From: Candidatus Margulisiibacteriota bacterium
Lineage (GTDB): Bacteria; Margulisbacteria; Marinamargulisbacteria; UBA817
NCBI GenBank assembly: GCA_016779165.1
Contig: JADHOE010000007.1
Coordinates: 1-46,841, forward strand
Direction of reading: 5' to 3'
DNA: 46,841 bases
The notes below the pieces were generated by a model. That model was not told where the DNA came from. It did not search any database and was given only the letters and a program-made list of their open reading frames with translations. Of this stretch, positions 35,706-44,509 are shown one piece after another. Position numbers and translations under genes: made by a program. The stretch's first letter is position 1, and each line of letters begins with the position of its first letter.

Positions 35706-36881
35706 TTGTTTTTATTCACATCAGAATCTGTGTCCAGTGGTCACCCAGATAAACTATGTGATCAATTATCAGATGCTTTGCTAGACGCGTTTTTGTCGCA
35801 AGATCCTTTATCGCGAGTGGCTGTTGAATGCTTTATAACTACAGGGCTCGTTGTGGTTGGTGGCGAGGTTACATCAGGGGCTCAAGTGGACATTCAGGCG
35901 GTTGTTCGAAAAAAACTAAAAGATATTGGCTACACCCACCCTGACATTGGCCTGGATGCCAATTCCTGCGCAGTATTGGTTGTTCTTAACAAACAGTCTC
36001 CGGACATTGCTCAAGGGGTTAATGAGAATGACGGTGATTTTCAAGAGCAAGGTGCGGGTGATCAAGGTCTAACCTTTGGTTATGCGTGCAACCAAACCAA
36101 TGAGTACATGCCTTTGCCAATTGTTTTGTCTCATAAATTGATGCAAGCATTGGCAAATGCTAGACATGAAAATGTGATGACTTACCTTCGCCCAGATGCC
36201 AAAGCTCAAGTAACGGTAAAGTACGATGAGAATCGTAAGCCATTGGCGGTATCTGCAATCGTGATTTCAACACAACATCACCCCAGTGTGAGTCAAGAGC
36301 AAATTAGAAGTGATATTAATAAATACATTATTGATGCGGTGATTCCATCCAATTTGCTTCCTGAAACCCCAACCATTTATATTAACCCAACGGGGCGATT
36401 TGTTGTTGGTGGCCCAAAAGGGGATGCGGGGTTAACCGGACGGAAAATTATTGTGGATACGTATGGTGGGTGGGTGCCGCATGGTGGCGGTGCTTTTTCT
36501 GGTAAAGATCCATCCAAAATAGACCGTTCTGCCGCATACATGGGGCGTTATATAGCCAAGAACTGTGTGGCGGCTGGCTTGTGTGATGAGATGGAAATAC
36601 AAATTGCATACGCCATTGGTGTTGCGGCACCAGTATCCGTTAAAGTTAATACCTTTGGAACATCTGAGCTTAGTAATGACACACTTTTAAGCATTATCAA
36701 TGAGACATTTGGGCTGAAGCCCAAGGAAATTATTCAATCTTTAAACTTGTTACAGCCAATTTATGAAAAAACAGCTGTTTATGGTCATTTTGGGCGTTCA
36801 GATATTGAGTTTCCTTGGGAATCCTTGAACAAGGTAAATCAATTAATCGAATGCAAGAAGAAACAATTGGCAAAAGCCTAA
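35706..36881 (+). CDS. metK: S-adenosylmethionine synthetase
   Basis: Makes S-adenosylmethionine from ATP and methionine. It has 391 aa, normal length. The start is TTG 35706, 5 nt after a perfect AGGAGG (35695-35700), giving the family N-terminus FLFTSESVSSGHPDKLCDQ; no ATG fits. GAGDQGLTFGYACN near residue 117, KAQVTVKYD near 183, and the phosphate loop GGGAFSGKDPSKIDRSAAY near 259 are intact. First gene of the long operon that continues with pncC and recA. Confidence 0.96.
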   Translation: MFLFTSESVSSGHPDKLCDQLSDALLDAFLSQDPLSRVAVECFITTGLVVVGGEVTSGAQVDIQAVVRKKLKDIGYTHPDIGLDANSCAVLVVLNKQSPDIAQGVNENDGDFQEQGAGDQGLTFGYACNQTNEYMPLPIVLSHKLMQALANARHENVMTYLRPDAKAQVTVKYDENRKPLAVSAIVISTQHHPSVSQEQIRSDINKYIIDAVIPSNLLPETPTIYINPTGRFVVGGPKGDAGLTGRKIIVDTYGGWVPHGGGAFSGKDPSKIDRSAAYMGRYIAKNCVAAGLCDEMEIQIAYAIGVAAPVSVKVNTFGTSELSNDTLLSIINETFGLKPKEIIQSLNLLQPIYEKTAVYGHFGRSDIEFPWESLNKVNQLIECKKKQLAKA

Positions 36882-37414
36882 CATTTAGCGATTTTTTAAG
36901 AGCGGAGGAGGAAAGGTCCCCTAACGATATTTCAACTCAGTTGGTATCGTTTCTTTCAGCGCGTAACTTAACTGTATCTGTGATTGAATCTGTAACAGGT
37001 GGTGGTATTTCTCATGAGTTGGTTCAGGTTCCCGGGTGTTCAGATGTTTTTTTAGGTGGGGTTGTTGCGTATCATTCCCGTTTAAAAGTAAGTCATGGGT
37101 TGGTTGCACCCAAGACAATGGCTGAGCATGGTGTGGTGAGTGCCATGGTGACACAGGAAATGGCAGCGGGCATTAAACAAGTTACTAAATCCGATATCTC
37201 AATGGCCTCCAATGGGTTTGCTGGGCCAACCAATGGTGCCTTTTCTTCGGATCAGACAGGAACGGTTTTTTTATCTTGGAATATTCGTGATAAGATAAAA
37301 AAGACAAAGCGCTACAAAATTGAAGGGGGGCGGCAAGATGTGATCAAGACATCGGTATATATTGCGCTATCAATGTGTTTAAGATATTTAAAAAATGAAT
37401 CAAGAAAGGATTAG
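36851..37414 (+). CDS. pncC: CinA C-terminal/PncC-type nicotinamide-nucleotide amidohydrolase
   Basis: Single CinA C-terminal domain (187 aa from ATG 36851, which overlaps metK by 31 nt), without the N-terminal MoCo-binding-like domain of full CinA. PncC enzymes deamidate NMN to NaMN in pyridine-nucleotide recycling. Motifs: [32 protein letters not shown], and [21 protein letters not shown] in place of the common TGIAGPGG. The last is divergent, so activity is less certain. Linkage cinA/pncC-recA-rny is conserved in many bacteria. The start codon is the least certain part. Confidence 0.8.
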   Translation: MQEETIGKSLTFSDFLRAEEERSPNDISTQLVSFLSARNLTVSVIESVTGGGISHELVQVPGCSDVFLGGVVAYHSRLKVSHGLVAPKTMAEHGVVSAMVTQEMAAGIKQVTKSDISMASNGFAGPTNGAFSSDQTGTVFLSWNIRDKIKKTKRYKIEGGRQDVIKTSVYIALSMCLRYLKNESRKD

Positions 37415-37419
37415 TTATT

Positions 37420-38439
37420 ATGGACGAAAATAAAAAAAAGGCATTGGCGATTGCCTTATCACAAATTGAAAAAAACTTTGGGAAAGGCTCCATCATGCGG
37501 TTGGGGGATTCTCCTCAATCATTTGGTATTGAAACGGTGTCAACTGGAGCATTATCCCTTAACCTGGCATTGGGCGGTGGCGGCTACCCAAAAGGAAGAA
37601 TTACTGAAATTTATGGCCCTGAGTCATCAGGTAAAACCACACTGACGTTGCATGCGATAGCGGAAGCACAAAAAGGTGGCGGATCATGCGCATTTATCGA
37701 TGTGGAGCATGCATTGGACCCTGTGTATGCGCAAAACCTCGGGGTAGACACCGATTCGCTGTTATTGTCCCAGCCAGATTACGGTGAGCAAGCATTGGAA
37801 ATTGCCGAAACGTTGGTGCGTTCGGGATCTATTGATATGATTGTTATTGATTCAGTTGCTGCATTGGTCCCAAAGAATGAAATTGAAGGCGATATGGGGG
37901 ATAGCCATGTTGGTCTTCAAGCTCGTTTAATGTCTCAGGCCTTACGTAAATTAACCGGTATTGTTAAGAAATCAAATTGTGTGGTTATTTTTGTAAACCA
38001 AGTCCGAGAAAAAATAGGGGTGATGTTTGGGAACCCTGAAGTGACACCTGGTGGAAGAGCCTTAAAATTTTATTCATCAGTTCGCATGGAAATTCGACGC
38101 ATTGAATCCATAAAATCGGGTGTGGATGTGATTGGAAACAGGGTCCGAGTAAAAGTGGTTAAAAATAAAATTGCACCCCCATTTAAATTTACAGAGTTTG
38201 ACATTGTATTTGGCCAAGGCATTTCTAAGGAAGGTGATTTGCTTGACTTAGGGTGTAATTTTGGTGTGATTGAAAAAAGTGGAACATGGTTTTCGTGCAA
38301 AAAAGAGCGCATGGGGCAAGGGCGAGAGGCTGCAAAATTGTATTTAAAAGAATCAGCACAGCTGTCGGCAGATGTTGAGAAAGAAGTCAAAGAAAAAGTG
38401 GCCCAATTAAAGTCTGGCCAACAAAAGAAGGAAGGGTAA
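37420..38439 (+). CDS. recA: Recombinase A
   Basis: ATP-dependent strand-exchange and SOS co-protease protein, 339 aa. The P-loop GPESSGKT is at residues 66-73; [10 protein letters not shown], the L1/L2 region ([16 protein letters not shown]) and [14 protein letters not shown] are standard. The ATG lies 5 nt after the pncC stop, close to a GGA. No LexA-type box is seen upstream; it looks to be transcribed with metK. Confidence 0.98.
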   Translation: MDENKKKALAIALSQIEKNFGKGSIMRLGDSPQSFGIETVSTGALSLNLALGGGGYPKGRITEIYGPESSGKTTLTLHAIAEAQKGGGSCAFIDVEHALDPVYAQNLGVDTDSLLLSQPDYGEQALEIAETLVRSGSIDMIVIDSVAALVPKNEIEGDMGDSHVGLQARLMSQALRKLTGIVKKSNCVVIFVNQVREKIGVMFGNPEVTPGGRALKFYSSVRMEIRRIESIKSGVDVIGNRVRVKVVKNKIAPPFKFTEFDIVFGQGISKEGDLLDLGCNFGVIEKSGTWFSCKKERMGQGREAAKLYLKESAQLSADVEKEVKEKVAQLKSGQQKKEG

Positions 38440-38442
38440 CCT

Positions 38443-39966
38443 ATGGAAATTATTATTGGCCTATCGTGCCTGCTAGTAGCGAGTGTGGGGGTTATTATTG
38501 TTCAAGCCAATCGAATCAGTAAGATAAAGTTGGCAAAACTAAAATCTGAAACCATTATTAAAGAGGCCAACCGCCAGGCCGATAAGTTGCTTAAAGATTC
38601 CAGGTACCAGGCAGAAAAAGAATCAAAGAATGCTATGCGCCGTGCTGATGATGACATTGCATTTAAAAAGAGACAATTAAAAGAAATTGAATCAGAAGTA
38701 AATCAAAAAAAACAGCGCATTAACCAACAACGAAAAGAGGTTGAGGGGTTACAGGCGCAGTTTGAAGAAAAACTTGCTGGGGTGAAAGAGCTTCGAGATA
38801 AGCAACAGGATGTGTTGAATGAGCTGTTTAAAAAGCTTGAAACTGTTGCCTCTTTGACTCAAGAGGAAGCTGAGCGTTCCTTGCTTTCTCATGTTGAAAT
38901 GGTTGCAAAAAAACGGGCGGGGTTACTGATTAAACAAACGGAAGCTCAGGCACGAAAGGTAGCCAAACAAAAAAGCACTGAAATCGTTTTGGAAGCCATT
39001 CAGAAGCTGGGTGTTGAAACCGTCAGTTCGAATACAACATCTGTTGTATCGTTACCTGACGATGAAATGAAGGGGCGAATTATTGGTAAGGAGGGGAGAA
39101 ATATTCGTGCATTTGAAACGGCGTCTGGTGTGGACGTTGTGATAGACGATACGCCAAATGGGGTTATTCTTTCTTGTTTTGACCCTATACGTAGAGAAAC
39201 TGCCCGAATTGCACTTGATAAATTGGTGAATGATGGGCGAATTAATCCCGCTAGAATTGAGGATGCACTAACCAAGGCCGATGAGGAAATTCAGGCAGTA
39301 ATTAAGCAAAAGGGTGAGCAAGCCGCTGATGTGTTGGGCCTGGAGTTTGATCCATACATTGTTGAAATGTTGGGTCGATTGAATTACAGAACAAGTTATG
39401 GCCAAAACATTTTGGACCATTCGATTGAATGTGCAAAAATCGCCGGCATTATTGCTGACCGATTACGGGTGGATGTTGAATTGGCCAAACGCGGGGCTGT
39501 GTTGCACGATATTGGTAAGGCCATTGATTTTGTTCAAGAAGGGTCCCACGATGATTTAGGGGCTGAAATCTGTCGAAAGTATGGCGAGTCGAACGAGGTT
39601 ATTAACTGCATTATGGCGCATCATGAAGATGAGGAGCCGGATACCGTTGAGGCCATTATCGTGAAGGTGGCCGATGCATTGTCATCAGCTCGTCCAGGTG
39701 CGAGAAAAGAATCGGTTGAGCTGTATTTAAAACGATTAGAAAATTTAGAGAAAATCGCCCTGGAATTTGATGGCGTTGATAAAGTCTATGCCATTCAAGC
39801 GGGGCGTGAAGTTCGTGTGTTGGTTCGGCCAGAAGATGTGTCAGATGATGGCGTTCATAAATTGTCTCAAGATATTGCCGAGCGCATTGAGAGAGAAATG
39901 GACTACCCAGGCGAAGTACGTGTCAATTTGGTAAGAGAAACAAGAGCAGTATCCATTGCCCACTAA
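38443..39966 (+). CDS. rny: Ribonuclease Y
   Basis: Membrane-anchored endoribonuclease that starts mRNA decay. It has 507 aa. Order of domains: one N-terminal membrane helix (residues 2-22), a long coiled coil (about 28-190, rich in Lys/Glu/Gln), KH domain with GRIIGKEGRNIRAFE near 212, and HD domain with HDIGKAID near 356. The NYRTSYGQNILDHS region, which is highly conserved in RNase Y, is present. AGGG before the ATG could act as ribosome-binding site. It follows recA by 3 nt. Confidence 0.97.
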   Translation: MEIIIGLSCLLVASVGVIIVQANRISKIKLAKLKSETIIKEANRQADKLLKDSRYQAEKESKNAMRRADDDIAFKKRQLKEIESEVNQKKQRINQQRKEVEGLQAQFEEKLAGVKELRDKQQDVLNELFKKLETVASLTQEEAERSLLSHVEMVAKKRAGLLIKQTEAQARKVAKQKSTEIVLEAIQKLGVETVSSNTTSVVSLPDDEMKGRIIGKEGRNIRAFETASGVDVVIDDTPNGVILSCFDPIRRETARIALDKLVNDGRINPARIEDALTKADEEIQAVIKQKGEQAADVLGLEFDPYIVEMLGRLNYRTSYGQNILDHSIECAKIAGIIADRLRVDVELAKRGAVLHDIGKAIDFVQEGSHDDLGAEICRKYGESNEVINCIMAHHEDEEPDTVEAIIVKVADALSSARPGARKESVELYLKRLENLEKIALEFDGVDKVYAIQAGREVRVLVRPEDVSDDGVHKLSQDIAERIEREMDYPGEVRVNLVRETRAVSIAH

Positions 39967-40765
39967 CTCAACATTCAATATTTTATGTTTAGGGGATATC
40001 GTTGGCCACCCCGGTCGAGCGATTCTTCAAAAAAAGTTGGGCGATATTGTTACTGAATTTGATATTGACTTTATTGTTGCAAATATTGAGAATTCAGCAG
40101 CTGGGTTTGGCTTTAATTCAAAGCTGTACAATGAGTTTGTTCTTATGAACATGGATGCTTTTACATCGGGCAACCACGTGTATTCAAAGCGCGAGGTGAT
40201 GGACAAGTTTAGTGTGTTTGACCGGTTGGTTCGCCCAATTAATTTCCCAGATGCGCATCCTGGAAAAGGGCTTCGGGTATTTGAAAAACATGGAAAGCGA
40301 ATTGCTGTTATTAATGCCATTGGACGTGTGTTTATGCCACAGCTTCCACATTGCCCATTTGAACAAATGGACGTGGCATTAAATCAGCTTGAGGCTGATA
40401 TTACCATATTGGATTTTCACGCCGAGACGACATCTGAAAAACAAGCCTTGGGCTGGTATTTAAACAATCGAGTGACCGTGATGTTTGGTACCCATACCCA
40501 CGTTCAAACCAGCGATGCACGGTTGCTATCAAAAAATACCGCCTATATTACGGATGTTGGCATGTGTGGCGCCTATGATTCTGTGATTGGCATGGATAAA
40601 GACATTTCAGTTGATAAATTTATTACCCAATTGCCAGCACGCCATCAGCCAGTTAAGCAGCCAAATGAATATTGCATTGGGGCCTTGGTTACACGGGTTA
40701 ACCTAAGCAATAATTCAGTGTCGTCAGTTCAGTCAATTCATCGGGTTTACAATGAAACAGATTAA
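39956..40765 (+). CDS. ymdB: YmdB-family metallophosphoesterase
   Basis: Calcineurin-like phosphoesterase (TIGR00282 type), 269 aa. In Bacillus the homologue is a phosphodiesterase affecting development and RNase Y. Metal motifs: LGDIVGHPGR, ENSAAGFGF, TSGNHVYSK, DFHAETTSEKQ, GTHTHVQTSD and YITDVGMCGAYDS. The only in-frame initiator is TTG 39956, inside the end of rny (11-nt overlap), with no clear Shine-Dalgarno. The rny-ymdB pair is conserved in other bacteria. Confidence 0.92.
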   Translation: MPTNSTFNILCLGDIVGHPGRAILQKKLGDIVTEFDIDFIVANIENSAAGFGFNSKLYNEFVLMNMDAFTSGNHVYSKREVMDKFSVFDRLVRPINFPDAHPGKGLRVFEKHGKRIAVINAIGRVFMPQLPHCPFEQMDVALNQLEADITILDFHAETTSEKQALGWYLNNRVTVMFGTHTHVQTSDARLLSKNTAYITDVGMCGAYDSVIGMDKDISVDKFITQLPARHQPVKQPNEYCIGALVTRVNLSNNSVSSVQSIHRVYNETD

Positions 40766-41483
40766 AGTTGAACAACTGATCAAGTCGTATAAAGGGCGTC
40801 GAGTGGTGAATGAATTGTCCCTAACTGTGAATCAGGGTGAGGTTGTTGGCCTTTTAGGCCCAAACGGTGCCGGAAAGACCACCACATTTTACATGATTGT
40901 TGGTCTGGTTCGCCCAAATAGTGGGGATGTTTTTTTGAACCAGAAAAATGTAACCAGTATGCCGATGTTTAAGCGTGCACGGTTGGGGTTGGGGTACTTG
41001 CCCCAGGAGCCATCTATTTTTAAAAAACTTACGGTTGAAGAAAATTTAAGGCTATTATTGGAGGTTGTGGAGCCAATTCCGCCAGATCAATTCGAAAGCC
41101 GCATCAACGAACTTATCCTTGATCTTGGATTAAATCATGTGCGACATTCCAAAGGGTTTCAGTTATCGGGAGGAGAAAAAAGACGGGTTGAAATTGCCCG
41201 GTCCTTGTCGTTGAACCCATCATTTATTTTGTTGGATGAGCCGTTTGCGGGTGTGGACCCTATTGCTGTATCAGAGATTCAAGGAATTATTACCTCTTTA
41301 AAAGAAAAAGGCATTGGTGTAATTATTACGGATCATAATGTGCGAGAAACGCTGTCAATAACAGACCGGTCATACATTATTCATCAAGGGGAGATTTTAT
41401 TTAGTGGCTCACCCAAAGAAATTGCATCGAGCGAGATTGCGAAAAAGTATTACTTAGGGGAATCTTTTGAATTAAATACATGA
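40752..41483 (+). CDS. lptB: LPS export ABC ATPase
   Basis: ATPase that powers extraction of lipopolysaccharide from the inner membrane. It has 243 aa. Walker A GPNGAGKT at 36-43, Q-loop YLPQEPSIF, signature LSGGEKRR, Walker B ILLDEPFAGVDP, and the H-loop ITDHNVRETL, the latter characteristic of LptB. It overlaps ymdB by 14 nt and is followed by its likely permease. Confidence 0.95.
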   Translation: MKQIKVEQLIKSYKGRRVVNELSLTVNQGEVVGLLGPNGAGKTTTFYMIVGLVRPNSGDVFLNQKNVTSMPMFKRARLGLGYLPQEPSIFKKLTVEENLRLLLEVVEPIPPDQFESRINELILDLGLNHVRHSKGFQLSGGEKRRVEIARSLSLNPSFILLDEPFAGVDPIAVSEIQGIITSLKEKGIGVIITDHNVRETLSITDRSYIIHQGEILFSGSPKEIASSEIAKKYYLGESFELNT

Positions 41484-42568
41484 AGCTGCTGGATTCTTAT
41501 TTAATTAAAGAAATTATTTTCCCTTTCATTTTTGGAATTGCTGCGTTTACATCAATCATTGCTGGAAGCACATTGATTTTCCAGTTAGTATCCCAAGCAA
41601 TGAAGTATGGGTTTGGGGTGCTGAGTACTATCCAATTATTCATTTATAAGTTGCCTGCGGTTATTTCACTTACCTTGCCAATGGCCTTGTTGTTGGCAAC
41701 AATTTTAGTGATTGGGCGGTTGAGCTCAGATTTAGAAATTTTAGCCCTTCGATCAGCAGGTGTTGGCATGTTTCGGATTATGATTCCAATATTATCCGTG
41801 GGGTTGGCCATTAGTTTGGGGAATATTTTATTCAATGAATCAGTGGTGCCCCGTGCCAATTATTATGCTGAAGTATTATTAAATAATTTAAAAAAAACAA
41901 ATATATCGATTCGTGAAAATGTTAATTTGACGCAATACGATGACAAAGGGTTTCCGTTGCGAATTATTAATGTGCGAGAAGTAAACGAAAAAACATTGCA
42001 AGACATTACCATAGCGGAATACGAAAGCGGGCGGTTGGCCCGTGTTATTCGGGCGGAATATGGCAATTGGGATGCCATTGGCGGCTGGGTATTTAATAAT
42101 GGGGTTATGCACGTATTATTGGAGCAATCATCACAAGATTTAATGGTGATTCATTTTGAAAAGGAAATTATTAATTTGTCGCTAAATTTATTGGATTTTA
42201 CCACAAGGAAACAATCCCATGATGAAATGAATGCGCGTGAATTAATGGCATTCATACAAAAAGAAGCGTTGCTTGGAAAAAATGTGAATGAGATGTTAAT
42301 ACAGTATTATTTGAAATTTGCCTTACCTTTTGCTTGTTTGATATTTACCATGATTGGCGCGGCGATTAGTTTTCAGCCTCACCGCCGATCATCTGCAATG
42401 GGAATGGGGCTAAGCATTATTATTATATTGGGGTATTACATTATTTATTCGTTTGGATTGGTATTGGGGATTAACAGCATTATCCCACCCCTAATAGCGG
42501 CTTGGATCCCGAATATTATTGTGGGTACATTTAGCTTGTATTTGTTGAACCGGGTGTCCAATCAATAG
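41480..42568 (+). CDS. LptF/LptG-family LPS export permease
   Basis: Membrane permease partner of LptB, 362 aa (YjgP/YjgQ family). About six membrane helices: three at the N-terminus (residues 12-105), a periplasmic jellyroll-like domain (about 130-270) and three C-terminal helices (about 280-357). The N-terminal LLDSYLIKEIIFPFIFG and the SSDLEILALRSAGVG segment are family features. It overlaps lptB as ATGA. Only one permease is in the window; the second one of the usual LptF-LptG heterodimer should be elsewhere, or this forms a homodimer. Confidence 0.88.
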   Translation: MKLLDSYLIKEIIFPFIFGIAAFTSIIAGSTLIFQLVSQAMKYGFGVLSTIQLFIYKLPAVISLTLPMALLLATILVIGRLSSDLEILALRSAGVGMFRIMIPILSVGLAISLGNILFNESVVPRANYYAEVLLNNLKKTNISIRENVNLTQYDDKGFPLRIINVREVNEKTLQDITIAEYESGRLARVIRAEYGNWDAIGGWVFNNGVMHVLLEQSSQDLMVIHFEKEIINLSLNLLDFTTRKQSHDEMNARELMAFIQKEALLGKNVNEMLIQYYLKFALPFACLIFTMIGAAISFQPHRRSSAMGMGLSIIIILGYYIIYSFGLVLGINSIIPPLIAAWIPNIIVGTFSLYLLNRVSNQ

Positions 42569-42600
42569 ACCGAATGCAACGGATAGGGCGTAAAATTCAT

Positions 42601-42629
42601 TTGAATTATATGCCTAAATTAATTAAAAT
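42601..42629 (+). promoter_or_regulatory. Promoter of the hem operon, predicted leaderless
   Basis: TTGAAT (42601-42606), a 17-nt spacer and TAAAAT (42624-42629). The hemA GTG begins 6 nt after the -10 box, so the usual +1 falls on the start codon itself. No Shine-Dalgarno precedes that GTG. The same arrangement is seen at panD. Confidence 0.65.
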
Positions 42630-42635
42630 GGTGCG

Positions 42636-43685
42636 GTGGTTTTAGCTGTTTTTAGTATCCATTATCAATCCGCAGATATTCGTTTGCTTGAAAAAGTGTC
42701 AGCGAATAAGGATGATATGACATTTTATTTGAATGGCCTGCTAGGGGAGCTTTTCTTTAATGAGATGACCATTATTTCAACATGCAACCGAACAGAATGG
42801 GTGTTTGTGACCCCGGATCCAAAAAAGGCTGTGGATATGTTGGTTCGAACGATCAAGACGAAAACCCATATCTCGTGTTCAGTGTTGCATAAAATTGGGG
42901 AGTTGCACATTGGACCTGATGCACTTACCCATTTGTTTGAATTGGCCTCTGGACTAAAATCCATGGTCTTGGGTGAAAATGAAATATTATCTCAAATTAA
43001 ATTTGGGCACTCATTTTGTATGGAATTTGGTGCAACAGGCGCCTTATTAAATAAGATTTTTCAATCCATCATTGCAACGGGAAAGCTGGTTCGTTCTAGT
43101 ACGAATATCTCAAAGGGTGCACATTCGGTTAGCTCAATTGCCATTGATGCCATTCATCAGAAGAACCCCAACTTTTTAAATGAGCCCATACTCCTTATTG
43201 GTGCAGGAAGCATGGTTCAGCGGGCGTTGGCAAAGTTGGCCTCGATGGGGCACAAATACGTGTTTGTCTCCAATCGGACCATGAGCCGGGTGGAACATTT
43301 GGCGCATGCATTTGACCACGTCACCGTAATGCCTTATGCATCAATAAAAAAACGACTTCATGAATTTTCAACCATTTACATTGCCATTAGCTCAAAAAGC
43401 CTGATGATAAATCGTCAAGATATTCAGCATTTAAGGCAAGAGATTGTTTTGGTAGACTTGGGGATACCTCGAAATATTGACCCTGAATGTGGGCGGTTGG
43501 ACCATGCAACATTAATTTCGATACCGGAGCTTGAATCTGTATCAAACGCCACATTATCTGCCCGCGCGGATGATATTCCTAATGTCCGCGTGATTATCCA
43601 AGATGCAATTGCTGATATCAAGCGTTGGGAAGACTACCGGCAGCAGCCCGTAAAATCGTGGAAAATCACCGCCCAATACGCATAG
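42636..43685 (+). CDS. hemA: Glutamyl-tRNA reductase
   Basis: First enzyme of the C5 tetrapyrrole pathway; reduces Glu-tRNA to glutamate-1-semialdehyde with NADPH. It has 349 aa and starts at GTG 42636; the adjoining ATG at 42628 is out of frame. The catalytic Cys50 is in STCNRTE, GLKSMVLGENEILSQIK is the tRNA/active-site loop, and LIGAGSMVQRALAKL is the NADPH fold. The C-terminal dimerisation helix is short compared with E. coli HemA (418 aa). It overlaps hemC. Confidence 0.95.
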   Translation: MVLAVFSIHYQSADIRLLEKVSANKDDMTFYLNGLLGELFFNEMTIISTCNRTEWVFVTPDPKKAVDMLVRTIKTKTHISCSVLHKIGELHIGPDALTHLFELASGLKSMVLGENEILSQIKFGHSFCMEFGATGALLNKIFQSIIATGKLVRSSTNISKGAHSVSSIAIDAIHQKNPNFLNEPILLIGAGSMVQRALAKLASMGHKYVFVSNRTMSRVEHLAHAFDHVTVMPYASIKKRLHEFSTIYIAISSKSLMINRQDIQHLRQEIVLVDLGIPRNIDPECGRLDHATLISIPELESVSNATLSARADDIPNVRVIIQDAIADIKRWEDYRQQPVKSWKITAQYA

Positions 43686-44509
43686 GCACTCGTGGCTCAG
43701 CACTTGCAAAAGTGCAAGCAAAGCGCGTCCAGGCGTTATTTAAATTAAAAGGCATTGACTCATCAATTCATGTGATTCAAACCACTGGGGATTTGAAAAC
43801 GGATCCAATTCATTTGCTTGGAGGGAAAGGGGTCTTTGTTAAAGACATTGAAGCAGCATTAATGCATCATGACATTGATATAGCGGTACATTCCTTTAAA
43901 GACATCACCGCAACACCTGAAACAGGCTTGGTGTACAGTGGGTTCCTTATGGAAGAGCGTTCAACTGATGCCATTATTTTGTTTACTGACAGTGATATTC
44001 ACAAACAGCCAGCCCGTCTGGGCACTGGCAGTTTGAGGCGAAAGGCATTGTGTGACCATTTGTACCCAAACGTAACCTGCATTCCAATGCGAGGAAACAT
44101 TGATACTCGCATAAAAAATGCCAAGGCACTAAATTATGATGGGGTAATATTATCAACGGCGGGGCTTCAGCGGTTAAAATTGGACCATTTAATATCCCAT
44201 GAGCTTGACCCACGGGCGTTTATTCCAGCACCTGGGCAAGGGATGTTGGCCTTGCAGGCCCGATGCAATGACAATAACAGTATTAATGCCATTAACGGCA
44301 TTGTTAACCAACATGATCAGGCCATTGGGCGCCACTATTTTGAATTGTTGAAAGGCGTTGAGTTTAATTGCAATGTCCCCTTGGGTGCTCAGATAATTAA
44401 CCAGGAATGGCACGTTTTTTTAGGCGCCAATGGGCCCCAGTATTTTCGGCACCCGCTGGCCGATACCATGGGCGTGATTAAGCGAGTTAAAGTGGCTGCC
44501 CATGCGTAA
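43658..44509 (+). CDS. hemC: Porphobilinogen deaminase
   Basis: Makes hydroxymethylbilane from four porphobilinogens. The start is GTG 43658 (283 aa, 28-nt overlap with hemA) or TTG 43625, which adds 11 residues; I prefer the GTG because IGTRGSALA then lies at the normal position. GKGVFVKDIE, AVHSFKDI, GTGSLRRKAL and PMRGNIDTR are present, and the dipyrromethane-cofactor cysteine is kept in EFNCNVPLGA. hemB is not in the window. Confidence 0.94.
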   Translation: MENHRPIRIGTRGSALAKVQAKRVQALFKLKGIDSSIHVIQTTGDLKTDPIHLLGGKGVFVKDIEAALMHHDIDIAVHSFKDITATPETGLVYSGFLMEERSTDAIILFTDSDIHKQPARLGTGSLRRKALCDHLYPNVTCIPMRGNIDTRIKNAKALNYDGVILSTAGLQRLKLDHLISHELDPRAFIPAPGQGMLALQARCNDNNSINAINGIVNQHDQAIGRHYFELLKGVEFNCNVPLGAQIINQEWHVFLGANGPQYFRHPLADTMGVIKRVKVAAHA

